From NCBI GenBank assembly GCA_003171315.1, contig PMYE01000047.1, forward strand, positions 1 through 35,106: a stretch of 35,106 nt of DNA, given 5' to 3'. The position numbers were made by a program, and so were the translations under genes. The stretch comes from Acidobacteriaceae bacterium (GTDB lineage Bacteria; Acidobacteriota; Terriglobia; Terriglobales; Acidobacteriaceae). The notes below the pieces were generated by a model, which was given only the letters and a program-made list of their open reading frames with translations, did not search any database and was not told the DNA's origin. Positions 23,804 to 32,238 of the stretch are shown piece by piece; within the stretch, counting starts at the first letter, position 1, and every line of letters starts with the position of its first letter.

Positions 23804-24975
23804 GTCACGCGGCAATTGCAATTCCCGGTATCGACCGCATAGGCGGCGCGGAGCGGCAGGCCCTCCTGCTGGCCAAGGGGTTGCGCCGGCGCGGCTGGCG
23901 GGTGAGCATGGTGGCGCTTTCCGGCACGGGCGGCGATGCGGCTGCGGAACTGCGCAATGCGGGCGTCGGTTTTATCAGCCTGGAGATGCGCAAGGGCCTC
24001 GCTGACCCGCGAGGATGGCTCCGTTTCCATCGGTGGCTGTGGCGCGAGCGGCCAGATGTGGTGCATGCGCACCTGCCTCATGCCGCGTGGCTGGCGCGAT
24101 GGTCGCGCTTGGCCGCGCCCGTCCCAGTAGTGATCGATACCCTGCACAGTTCCTGCACAGGAAGGATGGGCCGGCAGCATGGCTACCGCTGCAGCCGCTG
24201 GTTGCCGGACCACGTAACGGCGGTGAGCCATGCCACGGCCGAGGCCCATTTGGTTGCCGGCATGGTGGAAGCGGACCATCTGTCCGTACTTGGGAACGGA
24301 ATCGAGGTGGACGCCTGGCGGCCGGATGCGCAAGTGCGGGCCATCATGCGGCGGGAGCTTGGATTGGCTGGTGAGTTCTTGTGGATCGCCGTGGGCAGGC
24401 TGGAGCCGGTGAAAGACTACCCGGCGATGCTTCAGGCGCTGGCCGGCCAGCCGGAGACGGCAAGGCTGCTGGTTTTGGGCGCCGGCCCGCTGAAAACGGA
24501 CCTGGTGCAACTAGCGGCGCGGCTCGGCCTCGAGCGGAGGGTACGGTTCCAAGGCTTCGAGCCGAATGTGAAGCGATGGATACAAGCCGCGGACGGATTC
24601 GTCTTGTCGTCGCGCTACGAAGGGCTACCCATGGTGATGTTGGAGGCAGGCGCGTGCGGATTGCCGGCTGTGGCGACGGATGTTCCTGGAACGCGCGAGG
24701 TGATCGCCGACGGCAAGAATGGCTGGCTTGCCCCCGCAGGCGACCCGCAGGCGCTGGCTGCCGCCATGGCGAGGCTGATGCGAGCGCCGATTGAGGAACG
24801 CCGCGCCATGGGCGAGCGGGCGCGCCAACGCGTGGCCGTTCGATTCAGCCTGGACAACGTGCTCGACCGCTGGGAACGGCTTTATGAGGAATTGCTCCTT
24901 GGCAAGCGCGCCGCGCGGCGAACTCGCCCGGCAGTGCGCGAGAGTTTGAGCCGCCAGAGCGCCGCCTCAGCCTGA
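23800..24975 (+). CDS. Glycosyltransferase family 4 (GT-B)
   Basis: A 391-residue GT4 enzyme. The N-terminal glycine loop is GIDRIGGAERQALLLAKGL, followed by RPDVVHAHLPHAAW and a PVVIDTLHSS strand. The donor domain has WIAVGRLEPVKDYPAML, RLLVLGAGPL, VRFQGFEPNV and the signature GFVLSSRYEGLPMVMLEAGA with the E-x7-E pair, then PGTREVI. It resembles WbnK/PelF-like and EpsF-like transferases that extend lipid-linked oligosaccharides. Start ATG 23800 overlaps the preceding stop; a start 12 bases upstream is also open. The last 94 bases overlap the convergent deacetylase gene, encoding an Arg-rich tail. Confidence 0.9.
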   Translation: MSHAAIAIPGIDRIGGAERQALLLAKGLRRRGWRVSMVALSGTGGDAAAELRNAGVGFISLEMRKGLADPRGWLRFHRWLWRERPDVVHAHLPHAAWLARWSRLAAPVPVVIDTLHSSCTGRMGRQHGYRCSRWLPDHVTAVSHATAEAHLVAGMVEADHLSVLGNGIEVDAWRPDAQVRAIMRRELGLAGEFLWIAVGRLEPVKDYPAMLQALAGQPETARLLVLGAGPLKTDLVQLAARLGLERRVRFQGFEPNVKRWIQAADGFVLSSRYEGLPMVMLEAGACGLPAVATDVPGTREVIADGKNGWLAPAGDPQALAAAMARLMRAPIEERRAMGERARQRVAVRFSLDNVLDRWERLYEELLLGKRAARRTRPAVRESLSRQSAASA

Positions 24976-25670
24976 AGGCGCTCGGCGAGAGTCAAGGTGG
25001 CAGGCTGAAAGCGAAAGAGCACGCGATCGACAGAGGTGAACTGAGCCGCATGAGCGGCCAGGAACTGGCGCAATTGGGCGGCCTCTGCGTTATGCGCAGT
25101 GTTTGCGTGTACGCAAATGGTCCACAGGCCGCTGTCTTTTTCGACGGGCCCCCAAAGCTGCTGCGGAATCCAGGCAACGCCGGCGCGCAGAAAGGGCGCG
25201 CGGGCGAAGCCGTCGGACAACAAAGAGATTCCCTCGGCGCGAAGCGCCGCGAGCGTAGATGCATCGAAGCCGTGACGGGGCGCGACGAAAATTCCGGGAT
25301 TGAGGCCGTGGCCGCGCAGAATGCGCAGGCCGTCGCCGATCCATGAGCGCTGCGTTTCCGCGGCGACGCCGGCAAACTCCGAGGTTAGCGCAAGCCCGAG
25401 CAGGCTCCGGCCCCGGCTTACGCAGAGATGGCGGTAGCCGTGCAGGCCGATCGTGGCCCCTGCAGCCTCAAGAGCGCGCATCCGTTCCCAGAAAGACGGA
25501 TCGGGCGGCGAAACCTGCAATTCCGGGTCGCGGTTGTCGGGAACAACAGCAAGAATCGGCTGCAGGCGGAACTCTTCGATCAGGGACTGGAAACGCAACC
25601 AGCATTCGACTGAGAAGGTGGGACAAAGATCGTCGAACCGGAGAAGATACCGGGCTGGAGCGGAAATCAT
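24882..25670 (-). CDS. DUF2334-type polysaccharide deacetylase
   Basis: A 262-residue protein with an NodB-like deacetylase fold in its DUF2334 version: the metal and base aspartates in RFDDLCPTF (Asp13-Asp14), the histidine pair in GLHGYRH (His77, His81), FVAPRHGFD (128-136) and WTICVHANTAH near the C-terminus. No signal peptide is visible, so it probably acts on a cytoplasmic or lipid-linked sugar, removing N- or O-acetyl groups. Its ATG overlaps the flippase stop by four bases, making it the last gene of the exopolysaccharide operon. A longer open frame upstream (to 27173) is the shadow of the flippase gene. Confidence 0.85.
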   Translation of the reverse strand: MISAPARYLLRFDDLCPTFSVECWLRFQSLIEEFRLQPILAVVPDNRDPELQVSPPDPSFWERMRALEAAGATIGLHGYRHLCVSRGRSLLGLALTSEFAGVAAETQRSWIGDGLRILRGHGLNPGIFVAPRHGFDASTLAALRAEGISLLSDGFARAPFLRAGVAWIPQQLWGPVEKDSGLWTICVHANTAHNAEAAQLRQFLAAHAAQFTSVDRVLFRFQPATLTLAERLQAEAALWRLKLSRTAGRVRRAARLPRSNSS

Positions 25671-27034
25671 GCCGCTGCCTCCGTTGCCAGTGCGCGCGCG
25701 AGCAGCTTCCGGCTCCAGTACCAGAGATAGAAGAACGTGCTCACGGTCCAGAGCGAGGTGGCGAGCGCGATTCCGGCCACGCCGAACCAGCGCATGAGGA
25801 CGAGGTTCAATACCACGTCGAGGCCGAGGTTGAGGATGCCGCAATAAAGGATCAGGTCCGTGCGGCGCATGGCAACGATGAAGCGATAATAGACGCGGCT
25901 GGTGACAAAGAACGGAATTTGGATGGCGTACATGGCCAGCACCGAGGCCACGACGGTGGTGTCGCGCGGCCCGAATTGCCCATGCTGCAGCGCCACGCGG
26001 ACGAGCGGGCGCGCGCCGGCAATGAGCAGGGCCGCGATAGGCACGGAAATGAATGCGGTGAGCCGGACCCAGATGCGGACGGTGTGGCGGCAGCCGGCCC
26101 AGTCGCGGTAGGCGATCATGCGCGAGAAGTACGGCACGATGGCGGTGGAGACCGCGCCGGCCAGCAGCGTAAGCACCACGCTGACGAAACGATTGGCATA
26201 GACCAGCGCAGAGACGCTGCCCGCAACCAGCATGGCGGCCATCGCCTGATCGACCAGCAGGCCGCCCGAAGACACAACGCTCGAGAGCAGCACAGGACCG
26301 TATTGGCCTGCCACTTCTCGCGTGGCTTCGGTCATGCCGTGCCATCGCAGGCGGAAGCGATAGCCGCGCGCCTCCATCATCCCTGCGACAACCGCCGCGT
26401 GCAGCAGCGAGCCGGCCAGCGTGGCGTAGACCATGGCCCAGATGCCGAAGCGGCCGCCAAGCAGAAGAGCGCCGCAAATGATCGAGACAGAAATAACCAT
26501 CGGTGCGAGAGCGGGGAGCGCGAAGCGGTCGAGCGTGTTGAGAACCGCGGTGCAGTTGGTGGCGATTCCGGTGATGAGGACGACCGGCAGCAGCGCGTAA
26601 AAGAGATGCACGGCGAGTTGCAGCTTGGCGGGCGGAAAGTGCGAGGCGATGAGGGGGAAGAAGGCGCGCGCCGAAAGCGCCATCCCAACGCTCGCCGCGG
26701 CGAGGAGCAGGCACATCCAGAGCATGGAACTGGAAAGAAGCTGCTGGGCGCGCTCGCGGCCCTCCTGCTCCCTCACCCGGACCAGCGTGGGCACGAGGGC
26801 CTGGTTCATCGATTCGGAGATGAGGTTGACGAGCAGGCTGGGGATGAGCGCGGCGGCGAGGAAGGCGTCCATGGCGTCGCTGCGGCCGTAGACGGAGGCA
26901 ACCGCGATCTCCTTGAGCGTGGCCACAAGCTTGACGATGACGCCGGCCGCGCCCACAGACACCGCGGCGCGGAAGATGGCGCGATTGATGCTGAAGACCT
27001 GAGGCGGCTCGGCGATGGGCGAGGTGATGGACAT
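25667..27034 (-). CDS. MurJ/Wzx-like lipid-linked oligosaccharide flippase
   Basis: A 455-residue integral membrane protein with about 12-14 helices of the MOP/MviN fold. Landmarks are VKLVATLKEIAVASVYGRSDAMDAF-type start residues, SESMNQALVPTL near residue 75, the VYANRFVSVVLTLLAGAVST segment and AIVPYFSR. It resembles MurJ more than classical Wzx. Within this operon it most likely flips the exopolysaccharide repeat unit on undecaprenyl pyrophosphate rather than lipid II, but a second MurJ role cannot be excluded. It starts 17 bases after the polymerase stop and overlaps the deacetylase gene by four bases. Confidence 0.88.
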   Translation of the reverse strand: MSITSPIAEPPQVFSINRAIFRAAVSVGAAGVIVKLVATLKEIAVASVYGRSDAMDAFLAAALIPSLLVNLISESMNQALVPTLVRVREQEGRERAQQLLSSSMLWMCLLLAAASVGMALSARAFFPLIASHFPPAKLQLAVHLFYALLPVVLITGIATNCTAVLNTLDRFALPALAPMVISVSIICGALLLGGRFGIWAMVYATLAGSLLHAAVVAGMMEARGYRFRLRWHGMTEATREVAGQYGPVLLSSVVSSGGLLVDQAMAAMLVAGSVSALVYANRFVSVVLTLLAGAVSTAIVPYFSRMIAYRDWAGCRHTVRIWVRLTAFISVPIAALLIAGARPLVRVALQHGQFGPRDTTVVASVLAMYAIQIPFFVTSRVYYRFIVAMRRTDLILYCGILNLGLDVVLNLVLMRWFGVAGIALATSLWTVSTFFYLWYWSRKLLARALATEAAA

Positions 27035-27051
27035 GGCGGAGAACCGAGCCT

Positions 27052-28284
27052 CTAAGAATCCGGTTGCGCGACGAGCGGCCGGGCTGGAACCGAAGCGGGA
27101 CGCAGCGGCGCCGTGGAGAAACAGGCGGCAAGACCGTCAGGGTCTTCTGTGGCCAGACGCCCGGCCACGGCAATGATGGCCAGCAGCAGCCATGTCGTGC
27201 GGTTCTCTTCTACGGTGGCGGCGAGTGAAGTTACGGCCCAGACCAGCAGCGACGTGACCAGGGCCAGGCGCAGCGGCCCCTGTGTCTGGAGCGCGGAGCG
27301 CGCCGCCAGCGCGACGAGCAGCGTGGCTAGAAATAGCGCGCAAAGGCCGCCGCCGACGATGATCGAAAGCGCGGTGTTGTGCGCCGTATCGATGGGCGCC
27401 AGGTGCGCGGCAGCCACAAAAGACCCCGCGCCTGTGCCGAGCAGCGGCGCATGGGTAAAGGCGCGCCAGCCGGCGGACCAGATGTTGAGCCGCTGGTTCA
27501 GATCGCCGCTCCGCAGTTGCTCGGGAATGGTGGCGAGGCGGGCAAGAATCGCGCCGGGAATGATGTACCAGAGGGCCGCCAGAAAGGGCGGCAGGACGAA
27601 TAGGGCGGCCACAATGCGTCTGGGGCGGCCAAGCGTGAGAAGGAGAATGGAGCCGGCAAACGCGAGAACGGCAGCCAGGAACCCTTCGCGCGAGGCCGTG
27701 AGCAGCACGGCAACAAGACCCAGGGGCAGAAAGCCAAGCGCCATCAGGCGAGCCGGCCGGCGGCGTTCGCAGTTCAGGAGCAGAGCGGCGAGCGGAAAAC
27801 CCAGATCGAGAAAACGGGCCACTTCGTTGGGATCCTGGCCGTAAGCGGCAAAGCGGATCTGACCGGCGGCAATGGCCTCCGGCGATCGGAACGCGGCCAG
27901 AGTGAGCAGGGCGAGCACCCAGGAGCCGGCCACTGTGGCGCGCAGCAGAGCTCGCAGATCGGCGGGCGTGCCGGCAAACTCCCACACCAGCCAGACAATC
28001 ATCATCTCCTGAAAGTAGGCGCGCATCTTTTCCAGGGTCGCGGAGGGATCGATCGTCCAGAAATACGTGCAGCAGAACCAGAGATAGAATGCGAGCGTAA
28101 GCCACCAGAACGCGCCCGGCGTGCGCATGCATCCAGCTTGAAGAACGGCTGGAACGGCCGCCAGGAGCACCAGCAAGCCGACGATGCGGGCCACGTTCCC
28201 CAGCGGTTCGCCGAGGTCGAGGGAGTACTCCCAGGGGATGGCGAAGGCGAAGAGCAGGAGCAGGAACCACGCGACCCGTCTCAT
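27052..28284 (-). CDS. O-antigen ligase/polymerase-like membrane protein (Wzy/WaaL type)
   Basis: A 410-residue protein with about 11-12 hydrophobic helices and a larger periplasmic loop after the middle. The Wzy_C (O-antigen ligase) region is seen as LLTASREGFLAAVLAF, RLNIWSAGWRAFTHAPLLGTG-type residues and a DTAHNTALSIIVGGG stretch, with the conserved Arg (SREG) and His (AHN). Such proteins polymerise repeat units or ligate them to an acceptor at the periplasmic face. The operon context favours a Wzy polymerase. The ATG is three bases after the stop of the Wzz/OPX fusion gene, and an unusually hydrophobic N-terminus starts at once. Confidence 0.86.
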   Translation of the reverse strand: MRRVAWFLLLLFAFAIPWEYSLDLGEPLGNVARIVGLLVLLAAVPAVLQAGCMRTPGAFWWLTLAFYLWFCCTYFWTIDPSATLEKMRAYFQEMMIVWLVWEFAGTPADLRALLRATVAGSWVLALLTLAAFRSPEAIAAGQIRFAAYGQDPNEVARFLDLGFPLAALLLNCERRRPARLMALGFLPLGLVAVLLTASREGFLAAVLAFAGSILLLTLGRPRRIVAALFVLPPFLAALWYIIPGAILARLATIPEQLRSGDLNQRLNIWSAGWRAFTHAPLLGTGAGSFVAAAHLAPIDTAHNTALSIIVGGGLCALFLATLLVALAARSALQTQGPLRLALVTSLLVWAVTSLAATVEENRTTWLLLAIIAVAGRLATEDPDGLAACFSTAPLRPASVPARPLVAQPDS

Positions 28285-28287
28285 CGC

Positions 28288-30819
28288 CTAATACCTTTGC
28301 GAGTAAACAAGCGCAGAGTAGATGGTGACGCCGATAGTGGATTGAATGGCGGACTCCAGGGTGCGGTTCACCAGATTCTTGGCTACGGAATCGGGCACGT
28401 AGAGAATGTCCCGGTCCTCGACGGGCTGGTCGGGATCCTGGCCGTGCAACATGCGCTTCAGGTTGAGCGTGATCATTGCGCGGCCGCCTTTTTGTTCGCG
28501 GATGAGCACGGCTTTGCTGCTGGCAGCGTTCTGCGACGGCCCCCACGCCAGGGAAAGCGCCTGCACCACGGTGAGCCCCTGCACCGGATCCACGGGGAAC
28601 CCGCCGGGGCGGATCACATCGCCGACCACGTAGACCAGACCGGCGCGGCTCACCTGCACGGTGTCGCCGGGGCTTAGCTCGGGATTGTGGTCGGACGTCG
28701 TGTCGGTGCCGCTGGGGTCGAGCACGACCGGATGCGGCGTCTTGGGGTCGCCCTGATGGAAGACGTTGACCAGGCGGCCGGCATTGGGCGAAAGACCGGA
28801 GGCGGCCGAGATCAGGTCAAGCAAACGATGATGGTAAGTGTACGGATAAACGCCGGGGTGAGTGACTTCCCCGAGCACGCTCACGTCCTGGCCAGCGTAG
28901 GCCGTCACCAGCACCGAGACCAGCGGATGCAAAAGCATGCCTTTGGCCAGGAGAGCGGCTTCAATGGCGCGCGCCGCGTCGTGCTCGTCCATGCCGGAGA
29001 TTTTCACGTCGCCAATCAATGGCAGAGTCACTGTTCCTTCGGCGGAAACGCGCACCGTGGAGTGGAACTCGGGCGTGTGGTACTCGCCGATGTCGAGAAA
29101 ATCGCCGGGACCGATAGGCGCCGGCATGGGCGCGGCGGATTGCGTCGCGCCTGGGGGCATCGCGCCGGCCACGCCCGCCGCCCCCGCGTTGTCCCAGATC
29201 GTTGGAGCTTCTTTGGGATTGGGCTGGCTTTTGGTCTCCTGTGTCTGCGGAAAGCTGGCGACACCCGTGGGCAGGCCCGAGGTGCTGGGCGTAGGCGCTT
29301 GCCCGTGGATGCCCGCGCCCGCCGCGAGCAATACGAGGACTGTAACGGCCGCCCGCGCCGCTTTGGCGCCCAATGCATCTCGCAACAGCGCGGCTCCGCC
29401 GGCCAGCCAGAGCCCTACGAAGAATGTAATGGCGAGATACAGCGGCGGATCGGGCGCGACGGGCTTGACCGGCTGGCGGGCAGGATCGACTACCGAAATG
29501 TTGGAGGCGCGCACGCCCGCGGCCAGGCCCGCTTCCTCGGCCTTTTCCTGGACACGCAAGTACAGATCGTGACTGGCGTTCGCCTCCTGGCGCATGACGG
29601 CATACTGGGTTGCGGCCTGGTTCAGTTTCATGCCTTCTCCGGTCGCCAGCTCGAGGCTTTTGCGCACCAACTGCTCGCGGTCGAGGGCGGTCTGCCAGTT
29701 GATTCGGAAGCGTGCGATCAGTTTGGCGTCCTCGGCCTGTTTCTGCCGGTCGAGATCCTGCAACTGGCGGCCAATCTCGACGACACGGGGAAAGCCGGAG
29801 CCGTGTTCGGCGCTGAGCTGAGCCTGCTCCTGTTCTAGATCGCTGCGGCGGGCGCGAATCTGCTCGAGGAGCGTGGTGGCAAAGTTGGCGCTGTCGGCCT
29901 GCAGGCGCGGATCGGAGGCGATGACCAACTCCGGGTCGCCCTGCGAAGCGGCGCGGTACTCCGCCTCGGCCAGAATGCGATCCGTGGTGGCGGCCACGAG
30001 CTGCCGGCTGAGCTCGTCCATCTCGAGCAGCGCCGAACTGTGTTCGGTTTCGCCCGGCTGGCCGTTGGCCAGAACCTCCGGCGTGCTCACAATCCCGTGC
30101 CGATTTTCGAACTCCGCCAGACGCTGCTGGTCGCTATCCACGCGAGCCTTCAAACCGGCAAGCTGTGCGTTGAGCCATGCGGACGCCTGAGCCGTGGCCT
30201 GAATCTGCGATTCCGTCTCCTGCTCGCTATAGACGCGGATCAGGCCGTTCACCACGGCGGCCGACAACGCCGCGTCATGAGAGCGAAACCGGATCTCGAG
30301 CAGCAACGAGCGCGCCATCGCCTGCACATGCAAGCGCCGCGAGAATCTCTCCAGGAGCCACGCCTGGGCGTCGGGCGAGGGATTTTCGGGATGAAAGCCG
30401 GGAAAGCGGCGGGGAAAGCTGCCGCAGAAGCCCGGCGCCTGGTAGAGCTTGAGCCCGGTGATTACGCGCCAGGCAAGCTGATCGCTGCGCAGAACGCTGG
30501 CCAATGTCTCCAGGGCAATGGGCGCCGAAAGGATGGAGGACGGGACTGCCGGCTCCTCGCCATCGAGGCTGAGCGCTGAAACCGGAGCGGTGCGCAGCTC
30601 AACCCGCGCGGCCGCTTCGTACTGGTTGGGAGCGATGAGGCAATAGAGGAGGCACAGCAGCAAAAGCGCGCCTTCGATGGCCACAACCATGCGGCGTCGC
30701 CGCCAAACCTGCCGGCAAAGATCGCGCAGAGAGGTGGACGCGGGCGGGACCGTCTCAGCGGCAGTCCGCGATCCCGAGTCGCCCGGCAATGCGTTCTGAA
30801 GAGGCAGAGTATCCGGCAA
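28288..30819 (-). CDS. Fused Wzz-type copolymerase and Wza/OPX-type polysaccharide export protein
   Basis: An 843-residue fusion. Residues 32-480 are a polysaccharide copolymerase: helix 1 (44-62), a long periplasmic coiled-coil region (about 200-435), the Pro-rich ARQPVKPVAPDPP motif and helix 2 (459-479). A third hydrophobic stretch (489-504) ending in GIHGQ resembles a signal peptide and would return the chain to the periplasm. Residues 568-640 match the poly-export domain (IGPGDFLDI) and two SLBB-like domains follow (VLGEVTHPGVYPY near 648, VVGDVIRPGGFPVD near 731). Separate inner- and outer-membrane partners normally do these jobs. There is no tyrosine-kinase domain. The TTG start (30819) has GAGG 10 bases upstream. 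It is the first gene of a four-gene operon. Confidence 0.85.
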   Translation of the reverse strand: MPDTLPLQNALPGDSGSRTAAETVPPASTSLRDLCRQVWRRRRMVVAIEGALLLLCLLYCLIAPNQYEAAARVELRTAPVSALSLDGEEPAVPSSILSAPIALETLASVLRSDQLAWRVITGLKLYQAPGFCGSFPRRFPGFHPENPSPDAQAWLLERFSRRLHVQAMARSLLLEIRFRSHDAALSAAVVNGLIRVYSEQETESQIQATAQASAWLNAQLAGLKARVDSDQQRLAEFENRHGIVSTPEVLANGQPGETEHSSALLEMDELSRQLVAATTDRILAEAEYRAASQGDPELVIASDPRLQADSANFATTLLEQIRARRSDLEQEQAQLSAEHGSGFPRVVEIGRQLQDLDRQKQAEDAKLIARFRINWQTALDREQLVRKSLELATGEGMKLNQAATQYAVMRQEANASHDLYLRVQEKAEEAGLAAGVRASNISVVDPARQPVKPVAPDPPLYLAITFFVGLWLAGGAALLRDALGAKAARAAVTVLVLLAAGAGIHGQAPTPSTSGLPTGVASFPQTQETKSQPNPKEAPTIWDNAGAAGVAGAMPPGATQSAAPMPAPIGPGDFLDIGEYHTPEFHSTVRVSAEGTVTLPLIGDVKISGMDEHDAARAIEAALLAKGMLLHPLVSVLVTAYAGQDVSVLGEVTHPGVYPYTYHHRLLDLISAASGLSPNAGRLVNVFHQGDPKTPHPVVLDPSGTDTTSDHNPELSPGDTVQVSRAGLVYVVGDVIRPGGFPVDPVQGLTVVQALSLAWGPSQNAASSKAVLIREQKGGRAMITLNLKRMLHGQDPDQPVEDRDILYVPDSVAKNLVNRTLESAIQSTIGVTIYSALVYSQRY

Positions 30820-31214
30820 TGAACGGAAACCTCGATCGCAAAGGTCCCCGCGCGCAGTTACAGCCTCTCTTGCACCCAGCCGGATTTCCGGGGTGGAATG
30901 CGGAGCTCTGTCGTGGCAGACCGCAGCGAATCCTCGTCATGAGCCCCTCTTTTGCCCTACACCTCGGAAGCAAAAGCGATAGCCCTGGCGTTCAGAACCA
31001 AAAGCACTGCTGGGGAAAATCCTAGTCAGTTTCGTTCATCGTTCATCATTCGTCAATGGTTTGCATCACAAATTCGGCAGATTACCCCAAAAGGCGTACC
31101 CGGCAGATTCGGCCCGCGGCAAAATAGCGGACGGCATGGAACAGCCGAAGTGGGGCAAGAAAGACCTCCTGGCGCCGAAAAATCGCGATTGCTCACGGCC
31201 CGTTAAGCCTTTTG
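30820..31214. other. Intergenic leader of the exopolysaccharide operon
   Basis: This 395-base gap between the epimerase gene and the Wzz/OPX gene, both on the minus strand, must carry the operon promoter or an untranslated leader. It holds a short heptamer run at 31034-31054 and a small CCGGA/TCCGG hairpin near 30882. No gene and no clear -35/-10 pair were found. Confidence 0.5.
31034..31054 (+). repeat. Short tandem heptamer run, 3 units
   Basis: Units GTTCATC, GTTCATC and ATTCGTC follow each other in phase. The sequence type differs from the other arrays, but the 7-base period is the same. Confidence 0.5.
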
Positions 31215-32150
31215 TCACGAAGCCTTATACCACTCGACCGTGCGGCGAAGTCCCTCGCGGAAATCGACTTGAGGCATGTAGCCGAGCAGCGCCTGCGCCC
31301 GGCGGATGTCGGCCAGCGAGTGGCGAATATCGCCCGGGCGTGGCTCCGCGTAGGCCGGCTTGCCGCGGTAGCCGGTGAGTTCGCTGAGAACGTCAAAGGC
31401 CCGATTCAGCGTAACGGCCGCGCCGGTGGCCACATTCATCATTTGGCCGGAGACCTTCTCCGCCGGCGCAGCAGCAGCCAGCAGGTTGGCCTCAACGACG
31501 TTCTGGATGAAGGTAAAGTCCCGGCTCTGCTCGCCGTCGCCGTAGATTGTGGGCTGCTCGCCGGCGAGCATTTTGCGGCAGAAGATGGCCAGGACGCCGG
31601 AGTAGTGCGAAGCGGGGTCCTGATAGGGGCCGAAGACGTTGAAGTAGCGCAGAGTGACCGTCTCCAGGCCATAGACGCGGGTAAAGGCGCGCAGATAATG
31701 CTCGCCGGCCAGCTTGGCCACGGCGTAGGGGCTCATGGGGCTGGGCAGCATCTCCTCGTGCTTGGGCAACGTGGGCGTTTCGCCGTAGACCGACGAAGAG
31801 CCGGCGTAAATAACGCGGCGCACTCCGGCTGCGCGAGCTGCCACGAGCAGGTTGACCGTTGCGTCTACGCAGTTGCGGTTTGTTGTCGCGGGGTCGGCCA
31901 CGGAGCGCGGAACCGAGGCCAGCGCCGCCTGGTGGAAAACGATCTCCACGCCCGCGCAGGCTTGGGCGCAGACCGGCGGGTCCGCCAGGTCGCCTTCCAG
32001 GAACTCCATAGCTTCAAGGCCGGCCAGATTCGCGCGTTTGCCGGTAATAAAGCTGTCAACGCCACGTACTGCTTCGCCGCGCGCGAGCAGCACCGAGGCG
32101 ATGGAGCGGCCGATGAATCCGGCGGCTCCGGTGACGAGATACTTGGCCAA
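31215..32150 (-). CDS. NDP-sugar 4-epimerase (extended SDR family)
   Basis: A 311-residue extended short-chain dehydrogenase. The NAD-binding loop is TGAAGFIG (residues 7-14), with VFHQAALASVP, the SSSVYG serine region and the YAVAK catalytic Tyr/Lys pair, then LRYFNVFGPYQDP and a RPGDIRHSLAD stretch near the C-terminus. The last two resemble WbpP/GalE-type UDP-N-acetylglucosamine or UDP-glucose 4-epimerases. It would supply a galactose-type nucleotide sugar for the neighbouring exopolysaccharide locus. A TTG start at 32150 with TGAGGT seven bases upstream is used. The gene is divergent from the Fe-S oxidoreductase gene at 32239, with an 88-base shared control region. Confidence 0.9.
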   Translation of the reverse strand: MAKYLVTGAAGFIGRSIASVLLARGEAVRGVDSFITGKRANLAGLEAMEFLEGDLADPPVCAQACAGVEIVFHQAALASVPRSVADPATTNRNCVDATVNLLVAARAAGVRRVIYAGSSSVYGETPTLPKHEEMLPSPMSPYAVAKLAGEHYLRAFTRVYGLETVTLRYFNVFGPYQDPASHYSGVLAIFCRKMLAGEQPTIYGDGEQSRDFTFIQNVVEANLLAAAAPAEKVSGQMMNVATGAAVTLNRAFDVLSELTGYRGKPAYAEPRPGDIRHSLADIRRAQALLGYMPQVDFREGLRRTVEWYKAS

Positions 32151-32238
32151 GTCCTCACCTCAAAATACAAAGATTGCGCAGCCGGATCGACGGCCGGCAC
32201 AGGCTAGGATACTATCGGGAATCGTAGTTTGATCCGAT

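Noticed and set aside
25343-27055. 570-residue open frame on the plus strand rich in Arg, Gly, Asp and His
   Set aside because: Antisense to the flippase and deacetylase genes; composition is typical of a GC-rich shadow frame and no domain is seen.
25671-27173. N-terminal 501 residues of a long frame ending in the deacetylase
   Set aside because: This part lies in another frame across the flippase gene and has no family similarity; the deacetylase starts at the ATG overlapping the flippase stop.
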